Shown piece after piece: positions 30,130 through 37,323 of a DNA stretch of 39,996 nt. A program made the translations under genes and the position numbers. This DNA is from Vulcanimicrobiota bacterium (GTDB taxonomy: Bacteria; Vulcanimicrobiota; Vulcanimicrobiia; Vulcanimicrobiales; Vulcanimicrobiaceae): positions 1 to 39,996 of the forward strand of contig DAHUYK010000156.1 of assembly GCA_027315245.1 (NCBI GenBank), given 5' to 3'. Each line of letters begins with the position of its first letter. The first letter of the stretch is position 1. Below the pieces are notes generated by a model. The model searched no databases, had not been told where the DNA came from, and was given only the letters and a program-made list of their open reading frames with translations.

Positions 30130-32169
30130 ATGGGTGCGCGGGAACGGGGGTTTACGCTCCTCGAGCTAGCAATCGCGGTCGGCATCCTCGCATTGCTCGC
30201 TGCGGCGGGAGCATGGGCGTTCTCGTTGCACCCGGACGCACTCGCATCAGCCACCGACGATGTCGACGCGGCGCTCGCGTCGGCGCGCGCAATCGCAAGC
30301 GCTAGCGGCAACGGCGCAACGATCGTCTTCGCGCCGAGTACCGCGGGCGCCGGCTTTTCCGTGCGCGTCTACACCGGGCGTCCCAATGCGCCCGGCGCCG
30401 TCGTCCCGACGAATGCGATGCCGGTCGTCGCCGATGCGAACGTGCATGAAGCCAAGCTCGGCGATCCTCCGTTCGCGATCTTCATCGACAGTGCGGGCGA
30501 CGCGAGCGGGCAGGCAGCCTACCCTGCATTCGACGCAGGCGGCGCGGCGCGATTCTCCGTCATCGCGCAAGAGCCCGCCTGTCCGTCGGCCGGTTTCGTG
30601 CTGACCATCTCGATCGTAACGCCGCCGGTATCGCGCACGCGCGCGCTGCCGTGCCGCAACGCGTTGAGCACTGCGGGATCGCCCGATCCGTCGCCGACGC
30701 CGAACGTCCCAATCGTCACGCCGACCGCCTTGCTCTTTCACTGGCCCGCCGACGTGCAGCAACCCTTCGTCGCGACGGAGTGGGGATACACGCACTGGTT
30801 TGCTTCCTCGGCCGGTTTCGCGTGCGGTAACGGCGTCGCCGCCTTTCCGAACGTGCTGCCGTCACCGTACAGCGAGCCGCCGTCTTTGGCCGAAGCCGGA
30901 CTCGCTCCGTCGCCGCCGCCGGACGCTCCGTACTCGTATCCGAACTCCGGCGGCGCGAGCATGAACGACGCGCCCGCTGCATTTCCGCTGCAGCCGCAGG
31001 GCGCCGGGCTCTGCAGCGCCACCGTTGAAGATGCCTTCGGCCAGAGCGCTTCCACGGCTATCGCCGTAATGGGATGGCTCACCGCGACGTACGGATCGAC
31101 CGCCGTAACGCACGCGGCGGGAACGCTCGCGGTTCCCGCGACCGCTTTGCCGGCAGCGGGAAGCTCGGTCACGATCGCACTCGCAAAGAGCTTCGACAGC
31201 GCAGCGCTCTCACCGCAAGTCGCCTTCACTGGTTCGAGCGCCGTTCCGTGCGCCGCGGATATCAACGTGAGCAACGCGGCGGGTTCCACGCCTCCGACCC
31301 GTTCCTCGGCGCCGTCAACCGCGAGCCTTACGTTCACGGTCGTCGCATTGCCGCCGTCCGCTATGAACTGCACGGGCGTCATCTTCAATCACTACGCCGA
31401 TGGGGGCGCGCCCTCGGATGCAGCCGCGGAAGCCGGCGAAGGCGTGTCGTTTACGCTCTCGCTCGCACCGCCGACCGGTGCCCTCTCGACACTGGGAAAG
31501 ATCGTCTTCTGGCTGCCGTCCGGGAGCGGCGGCGCCTGCTCGTACGCACAGCTCTACTTGGAGAACGGAAACGCCGACGCGAACGCACCGAACTCGACCG
31601 ACGCATTCAATGAAACCGACGCAAACGGCTGCGTCACGAACGATACCGTGAAGCTTTGGGCGACCGAGCCGAACTACAGCGGCGTATTCGATCTCGTCAT
31701 CGGCAGTTGCGGACCATCCATCAATCCGGCGGCGCTCTCGTGGAGCGCCTCTTCCTCGACGGCCCTCGCGCCGGCATCGTCCACGCCATCGTGCCTGTTA
31801 GAAGTGCAATCGACGGATCGCTCTCTCTCGAGCGGGGGAGCACGCTCGGTCAGCGCCATCGTCAACTCCTGCTCCGGTGCGACGATGTCGGTTGGCATTG
31901 GGAGCGCTTGTTCAATCACCCTCCCGCTCTCGTGGGGAGAGCCACCGGATTGCACCCCGGGTGGTTCTGGTGGGGAATACGTAACCGTCAAGGTGACCGA
32001 AGATCCCACTCCCATGCTCGGTACGTTGACGCTCGTCGGTTCTACACAAACGGAAGGCACGTACCTTTGGACGAGGACGGCGCCTGGGACTGAAACGATC
32101 TCGTATATCGAACTCGACGAAGTCTGCCATCACACGGCATCATCCCATGGCACCATTACGCTCAACTAG
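30130..32169 (+). CDS. Giant GspH-like pseudopilin: prepilin N-terminus plus large Cys-rich ectodomain (679 aa)
   Basis: ERGFTLLELAIAVGILALLAAAGA class III signal; PDPSPTPNVPIVTPT linker; long Ser/Thr/Ala-rich beta-type sequence with many Cys. Confidence 0.8.
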   Translation: MGARERGFTLLELAIAVGILALLAAAGAWAFSLHPDALASATDDVDAALASARAIASASGNGATIVFAPSTAGAGFSVRVYTGRPNAPGAVVPTNAMPVVADANVHEAKLGDPPFAIFIDSAGDASGQAAYPAFDAGGAARFSVIAQEPACPSAGFVLTISIVTPPVSRTRALPCRNALSTAGSPDPSPTPNVPIVTPTALLFHWPADVQQPFVATEWGYTHWFASSAGFACGNGVAAFPNVLPSPYSEPPSLAEAGLAPSPPPDAPYSYPNSGGASMNDAPAAFPLQPQGAGLCSATVEDAFGQSASTAIAVMGWLTATYGSTAVTHAAGTLAVPATALPAAGSSVTIALAKSFDSAALSPQVAFTGSSAVPCAADINVSNAAGSTPPTRSSAPSTASLTFTVVALPPSAMNCTGVIFNHYADGGAPSDAAAEAGEGVSFTLSLAPPTGALSTLGKIVFWLPSGSGGACSYAQLYLENGNADANAPNSTDAFNETDANGCVTNDTVKLWATEPNYSGVFDLVIGSCGPSINPAALSWSASSSTALAPASSTPSCLLEVQSTDRSLSSGGARSVSAIVNSCSGATMSVGIGSACSITLPLSWGEPPDCTPGGSGGEYVTVKVTEDPTPMLGTLTLVGSTQTEGTYLWTRTAPGTETISYIELDEVCHHTASSHGTITLN

Positions 32170-32251
32170 CTTGGCGTAGGGGCGGAGGCGCTGAGCGCGG
32201 ATCACCTTGCTCCCCAGGTTATCGTCGTAAGGAGAGCGCACAGGTAGCGAC

Positions 32252-32440
32252 ATGACGCGCTGGCGCGCTGCCCTCCCCGCGCTCGTCCCCGTCGCAGCGC
32301 TTGCGTTCGGTGTGCCGCTCGTAAACCGGCTCGACCCGAGCGTTTTCGGCGTGCCGTTCGTCATGTTCTGGGTCGTCGCGTGGGTTGCGGTGACGCCCTT
32401 GTTCTTGTGGCTCGTCGGACGTTTGGAGCATCGCTGGTGA
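32252..32440 (+). CDS. DUF3311-like small membrane protein, second copy
   Basis: VPVAALAFGVPLVNRLDPSVFGVPFVMFWVVAWVAVTPLFLWLV; overlaps next symporter. Confidence 0.75.
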   Translation: MTRWRAALPALVPVAALAFGVPLVNRLDPSVFGVPFVMFWVVAWVAVTPLFLWLVGRLEHRW

Positions 32441-33891
32441 GCGGCGCAACGATCGCTCTCGGCATCGTGGCAGCGATCGTGGCGGCAACGATTCTTTTCG
32501 CGCTTCTCTCCACGCGCCGCGTGCGTGTCAGCCCGCAGGAGTTCATCGTCGGCGGCCGGTCTTTCGGCACGCTCTTTCTCTGGCTGCTGCTCGCAGGCGA
32601 AGTCTACACGAGCTTCACGTTTCTGGGCGCGTCAGGCTTGGCATACCTCCACGGCGCTCCCGCGTATTACATTCTTGCGTATGGCACGTGCGGATACGTC
32701 TTGGGGTACTTCCTCTTACCGAAGATCTGGCGCGTCGGGAAAGAACGCGGCCTGCTCACCGCGCCGGACTTCTTCGTCGATCGCTACGGGAGCCGCGCGC
32801 TGGGCGTCCTCGTCGCACTCGCACAGTTGACCTTCATGATCCCGTACGTCACCTTGCAGATATCTGGGCTGCAGATTCTGCTGCACATCGCGGGGTACGG
32901 CAGCTTCAACGCCACGGCCGCCGCGTGCATCGCTTTTCTCGCCGTCGCGCTGTTCGTGTTCACCGTCGGCCTGCGTGGTACGGCATGGGCGAGCGTCGTG
33001 AAAGACGGCCTCGTTCTCGCAGCGATCGCCTTCGTGGGGCTCGTTGTGCCGCTGCATTTCTTCGGCTCGCTGCCGCACATGTTCGCGCAGCTCCGTGCTG
33101 CGCACGCCGCCATGCTCACCCTCGCGCCGGCGGGCAGACCGTACGGCGCCGTATGGTACGTCTCAACGGTGTTGCTCACCGGCGCGGGATTTTACATGTT
33201 CCCGCAGTCGTTTGCGGCGGTGTACAGCGCGAAGAGCGAAGACGTGCTGCGTCGCAACGCCGTGCTCATGCCGCTCTACCAGGTCGTGCTACTCCTCGCG
33301 TTCTTCGCCGGGTTCGCCGCACTGCTGCTCGTGCCGGGGCTCAAAGGAGCGCAGGCAGATCAGTCGTTCATGCTCGTCGTGCAACACTTCTACGCGCCGT
33401 GGGTGCTCGGTGCGGTCGCGGGTGCGGGTGCGCTCGCCGCGCTCGTTCCCGCCTCGGCCCTGCTGCTTGCCACGGCGAGCGTCGTCGCGAAGAACGTGCT
33501 CGGCGACGCCTTCGGCGTCGCCCGGGGTGATGACGCGCGCGTGTTGACAACGCGCGTCTGTGTGCTCGGCATAGCCCTGCTCGCGCTCACGCTCTGGCTC
33601 TTCGAAAAAAGTACGCTCGTCGGATTGCTCCTCATCGTCTACAACGGCATCACGCAGTTCTTGCCGGGCGTCGTCTGCGCGTTCGCCTGGCCGCGCGCCA
33701 ACGCATGGGGAGTCGGCGCGGGCATCGTCACGGGCATCGCCACCGCCGTACTCCTGAGCACGAGCGCCACGCCCTGGGGCATCAACCCAGGGTTCGTCGC
33801 GCTCCTCGTCAACGTCGTTGTGCTCGTCCCGGTCTCTATCGCGACGCAAAGCAGTCGCGACAGTACACGGGCTTATCGCCCCGTGGATTGA
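32437..33891 (+). CDS. Sodium:solute symporter family protein, copy 2
   Basis: EFIVGGRSFGTLFLWLLLAGEVYTSFTFLGASGLAY; LLTAPDFFVDRYGSRALG; multi-TM. Confidence 0.9.
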   Translation: MSGATIALGIVAAIVAATILFALLSTRRVRVSPQEFIVGGRSFGTLFLWLLLAGEVYTSFTFLGASGLAYLHGAPAYYILAYGTCGYVLGYFLLPKIWRVGKERGLLTAPDFFVDRYGSRALGVLVALAQLTFMIPYVTLQISGLQILLHIAGYGSFNATAAACIAFLAVALFVFTVGLRGTAWASVVKDGLVLAAIAFVGLVVPLHFFGSLPHMFAQLRAAHAAMLTLAPAGRPYGAVWYVSTVLLTGAGFYMFPQSFAAVYSAKSEDVLRRNAVLMPLYQVVLLLAFFAGFAALLLVPGLKGAQADQSFMLVVQHFYAPWVLGAVAGAGALAALVPASALLLATASVVAKNVLGDAFGVARGDDARVLTTRVCVLGIALLALTLWLFEKSTLVGLLLIVYNGITQFLPGVVCAFAWPRANAWGVGAGIVTGIATAVLLSTSATPWGINPGFVALLVNVVVLVPVSIATQSSRDSTRAYRPVD

Positions 33892-34135
33892 ACGGCACCT
33901 CCGCGACGCCGCCGCAGCCGCTGCAAGTTGCAGTGAACATCTCGCGCACGCGCGGCGCCCCGGCGCTCGGAGCGCCTTGCCCCTGCGAGCGCATCGCCTT
34001 GCGCGCTTGACGACAGTCGGGACAACGGTTCGGCTTGTTTTGAAAGCCCTTCTGTTCGTAGAAGCGCTGCTCCCCAGCGCTGAACACGAACTGACGACCG
34101 CAATCCACACAGTTGAGCATTTCGTCTACATACAC
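33836..34135 (-). CDS. Zinc-ribbon protein with two CxxC pairs
   Basis: MLNCVDCGRQFVFSAGEQRFYEQKGFQNKPNRCPDCRQARK...CSGCGGVAEVPFNPRGDKPVYCRDCF. Confidence 0.88.
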   Translation of the reverse strand: MYVDEMLNCVDCGRQFVFSAGEQRFYEQKGFQNKPNRCPDCRQARKAMRSQGQGAPSAGAPRVREMFTATCSGCGGVAEVPFNPRGDKPVYCRDCFASR

Positions 34136-34147
34136 GGATATCGACTC

Positions 34148-34579
34148 CTAAAAGCAACGGGCCAGAGCGTCGACACCCTCTTCGAAGATGTAGAGCGGGC
34201 CGACCAAGAGGTAGATGAGGTTCTCCAGAAACTTCGGCTTCGTTCCCTCGATGCGATGTCCGACGAGCTGAAAGACCCAGCCGGCGACAAAGAGCGCCGC
34301 GTCGATCTGCCACTGCAATCTCGTCGCGATCGTGTACAATGCGGCGAAGACGAGCAGCGCGACGAATGCGCCGCGTCGATCGATCGCCACGTAATAGACG
34401 AGCGTGAGCACCGCGAGAACGATGGCAAGGTTAACGCTGCCGATGCGAATCTCGGCCGTGAGGCCAAGCAAACCGGCAACGATGAGGGGGATTCCGAGAG
34501 CGTGGCAAGCGCGATTCCGCGGGTCGTTGTGATACGACGCGTATTCGCTAAAGAGCCGAGCCTTGGAGCCCTTGGTCAT
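34148..34579 (-). CDS. Mpo1/DUF962-like membrane protein
   Basis: FSEYASYHNDPRNRACHALGIPLIVAGLLGL...AGWVFQLVGHRIEGTKPKFLENLIYLLVGPLYIFEE. Confidence 0.88.
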   Translation of the reverse strand: MTKGSKARLFSEYASYHNDPRNRACHALGIPLIVAGLLGLTAEIRIGSVNLAIVLAVLTLVYYVAIDRRGAFVALLVFAALYTIATRLQWQIDAALFVAGWVFQLVGHRIEGTKPKFLENLIYLLVGPLYIFEEGVDALARCF

Positions 34580-34602
34580 GCGACGTCCGATAGTTCCTAA
34601 GA

Positions 34603-34666
34603 GGGCGGCGTTTCTCCGGGCCGCCCGACGCCTCCCTGCCGGGTCGTGGGCACTTTCCGGAGAAAC
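34603..34666 (+). promoter_or_regulatory. Candidate H-type pseudoknot in the leader of the M20 amidohydrolase gene
   Basis: Stem GGGCGGC/GCCGCCC (34603-34609/34620-34626); loop GTTTCTCCGG (34610-34619) perfectly complementary to CCGGAGAAAC (34657-34666). Confidence 0.55.
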
Positions 34667-34675
34667 CGGCGAAAC

Positions 34676-35851
34676 ATGACGACCCTCGCGATCCCCAGTG
34701 AACTCGTGGACGACGTCGTGGCCGTGCGGCGCCATCTCCACATGCAGCCGGAGCTCGGTTTCGAGGAACAGCGAACGGCGGCGTTCGTCGCCCAGCGCTT
34801 GCGCGCGCTCGGGTATGAAGTGCACGAGCGCATCGCGACGACTGGGGTCGTGGGCGTGATGCGCGGCGCTCGTCCCGGCCGGACGGTCATGCTGCGCGCG
34901 GATATGGACGCACTCCCCGTCCGCGAGGAGTCCGAGCACCCGTACGTCTCCCGCGTCGACGGCGTCATGCACGCGTGCGGCCACGACGGTCACGTCGCGA
35001 TTCTCCTCGGTGCTGCAACGCTCGTTGCGAGTGCGCGGGATGAACTCTCCGGCACGCTCTGCTTAGTCTTCCAACCCGCCGAAGAGGGACGCGGCGGTGC
35101 CAAAGTGATGGTTGATGAAGGCATCATCGAACGCTTCGGCATCGAGCGCGCCTACGGACTGCACCTTTCGTCAAAGTATCCTGTGGGAACGCTCGGCTTT
35201 CGCGAGGGACCGATGTACGCATCGAGCGATTCGATCGAGATCGACGTCGTCGGCGTCGGCGGCCACGGGGCGGCACCGCACGAGACCGTCGACCCCATCG
35301 TAACGTCGGCGAACTTCATTACGGCCGTCCAGCAAGTCGTCTCACGGTCGCTCGATCCGCTCGAACCGGCGGTGGTGACAATCGGCGCCATTAACGGCGG
35401 AACGATCCACAACGTCATCCCGCGTCAATGCCGCATGCTCGGAACCGTCCGTGCGTTCTCTTCAGACGTGCGCGCCGCCATGCCCGAGCATATCGAGCGG
35501 GTGCTGCGAGCGTGCTGCAGCGCGACGGGCGCCACGTATGCCTTCGATTACGTCTGGCGCTATCCGGTAACGGCCAACGATCCCGATCAGACGGCCTACG
35601 TGCGCGCCGTCGCCGAACGCCTCGCCGGGCCGGCGCGAACGTTTACCGCCGATCGCCTCATGGGTGCGGAAGACTTTTCGTTCTTCGCGCAGCGCGTGCC
35701 GTCGTGTTTCTACATGCTCGGCGCGCGCTCGGGTCCCGCCACCGCGCACCCGCACCATTCGAGCTTCTTCGACATCGACGAGACCGCGCTGCCGACCGGC
35801 GTCGCGATGATGACGGCGCTTGCGCTCGACGCGGCGCGCTGCGCTCCATGA
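34676..35851 (+). CDS. M20 family amidohydrolase (hippurate hydrolase/IAA-amino acid hydrolase-like)
   Basis: RRHLHMQPELGFEE, LRADMDALPV, HACGHDGHVAILLGAA, FQPAEEGRGGAKVMVDEG, MGAEDFSFFAQRVP. Confidence 0.95.
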   Translation: MTTLAIPSELVDDVVAVRRHLHMQPELGFEEQRTAAFVAQRLRALGYEVHERIATTGVVGVMRGARPGRTVMLRADMDALPVREESEHPYVSRVDGVMHACGHDGHVAILLGAATLVASARDELSGTLCLVFQPAEEGRGGAKVMVDEGIIERFGIERAYGLHLSSKYPVGTLGFREGPMYASSDSIEIDVVGVGGHGAAPHETVDPIVTSANFITAVQQVVSRSLDPLEPAVVTIGAINGGTIHNVIPRQCRMLGTVRAFSSDVRAAMPEHIERVLRACCSATGATYAFDYVWRYPVTANDPDQTAYVRAVAERLAGPARTFTADRLMGAEDFSFFAQRVPSCFYMLGARSGPATAHPHHSSFFDIDETALPTGVAMMTALALDAARCAP

Positions 35852-36366
35852 CGCCGACGATCCCCGACGTCGTCGCGCCGGTCACCCTTGCCGATTACCT
35901 CGAGGTCATGACGCGCGCCGTCTTTCAGGCAGGCGTGAGCTGGAAACAGATCGCCGCACATTGGGAAGCATATCGCCGCGCGTTCTGCACCTTCGATCCG
36001 CAGCGCGTCGCCTCGTTCGACGACGCCGACGTTGCACGCGTGCTCGAGACGCCCGGCGTCCTGCACTCAACCCGCAAGATCCGCGCCACCGTGCACAACG
36101 CGCGCACGCTGCTCGCGCTCGACGCCGGCGCCGGGGGAGTGCGCGCCTATCTTCGCGGTTTCGACGAATACGCCGATCTCGCGAAGGATCTCAAACGCCG
36201 CTTTTCGTTCATGGGCGACATGAACGCCTGGTACTTCCTCTTTCGCATCGGCGAGCCGGTGCCGCGTTTCGAATCATGGGTCCAGACGATTCCGGGCACG
36301 CACCCGCGCATGCGCGAGATGGTCGAGCTGGCAAGACGACAAGGCCGCTCGAGCGAGCGGCCTTGA
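35848..36366 (+). CDS. DNA-3-methyladenine glycosylase I (Tag)-like HhH-GPD protein
   Basis: AVFQAGVSWKQIAAHWEAYRRAFCTFDPQRVASFDDADVARVLETPGVLHSTRKIRATVHNARTLL; ATGA overlap with M20 gene. Confidence 0.8.
   Translation: MTPTIPDVVAPVTLADYLEVMTRAVFQAGVSWKQIAAHWEAYRRAFCTFDPQRVASFDDADVARVLETPGVLHSTRKIRATVHNARTLLALDAGAGGVRAYLRGFDEYADLAKDLKRRFSFMGDMNAWYFLFRIGEPVPRFESWVQTIPGTHPRMREMVELARRQGRSSERP
36341..36364. terminator. Perfect 10-bp-stem hairpin at the 3' end of the Tag-like gene
   Basis: AAGGCCGCTC-GAGC-GAGCGGCCTT; no strong T-tract either side. Confidence 0.6.
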
Positions 36367-36392
36367 TCCGGGGGCTTTGCGCGTCGTGATGA

Positions 36393-37214
36393 TTACGGAG
36401 TCGGCGCTCCCGTACATGCCGGGGTCCCACCGCTGAGCGGACAGGGCGTCGGCACCGACGAGTCGTTCGCGGGCGTGATCGCGCGCACGTCGGCGGCAAT
36501 CGTCGCGTTCGCCGAACCGCGGTCATTATCCCAATCCGGAATCGTCGGGTAGAGCGGCGTTGCGCTGGCTTCCGCCGCGGAGATGTCGTTCATGAGCTTC
36601 GTCTCCTGCGACGTTGGCGAACTGCGCAGCTTCGACGTCCATGCCGCGATCGTATTGAAGTTCCAGTCGTCGAACGCGGTGTCGCTCTCGTTCTGCGCGT
36701 TCAAGAAGACGTAGAGCGCCGCTGCTGCCGTTGCGTTGTCGGTCGTGTCTGCGGAACCGGTACCCAAGTAGAGATTGTGGGACGATTGACTGCCGAGGAA
36801 GACGATGGTCCACGCTTCCTGGTGAGTCGTCGCGTTCGCGCCGATGACCATGTAGTTGCGACCCGGAACGATCGTATACGTTGGGTTCGGCGACGGCGGA
36901 ACCGCCGTTGCAGATGTGGCGATCGTGAAGTTGCCGCCGCCGTCGGCGGTCGTCGTTCCCGCTTGCGCGGAACAGCCGCAGGTGTAGACGACGTTCGCAT
37001 TCGCAAGCGCACTGCCGTTCGCCGATACCGTGCCGGTGATTCCGGTGCTCGGTGGAGACGTCGTGGGCGGATTCGTCGGCTGGCTCGTGGGCGGAGTGCC
37101 TCCGCCTCCGCCGCCCCCGCCGCCTCCGCTGCCCCCGCCGCCGCATGCAGCAAGCGCCGCTACGAGTGCGGCGATTCCGGTGAAGAGCGCGATGCGTGCT
37201 TTCGCAGTTCCCAT
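36393..37214 (-). CDS. Lipoprotein with poly-Gly linker and carboxypeptidase-regulatory-like domain
   Basis: Signal peptide with lipobox LAAC, GGGGSGGGGGGGGGG tract, ITGTVSANGSALANANVVY...TTTADGGGNFTIA. Confidence 0.75.
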   Translation of the reverse strand: MGTAKARIALFTGIAALVAALAACGGGGSGGGGGGGGGGTPPTSQPTNPPTTSPPSTGITGTVSANGSALANANVVYTCGCSAQAGTTTADGGGNFTIATSATAVPPSPNPTYTIVPGRNYMVIGANATTHQEAWTIVFLGSQSSHNLYLGTGSADTTDNATAAAALYVFLNAQNESDTAFDDWNFNTIAAWTSKLRSSPTSQETKLMNDISAAEASATPLYPTIPDWDNDRGSANATIAADVRAITPANDSSVPTPCPLSGGTPACTGAPTP

Positions 37215-37323
37215 TGCTTTAAACTCCGCGACGAAAGTAAGACAGCAGAGATCATCGCAGATGCAGACGGCGGCAACGAGGCCCGAGCGTCCCTCCACCC
37301 AAGGGAAGGGCGGGAACGATGTA

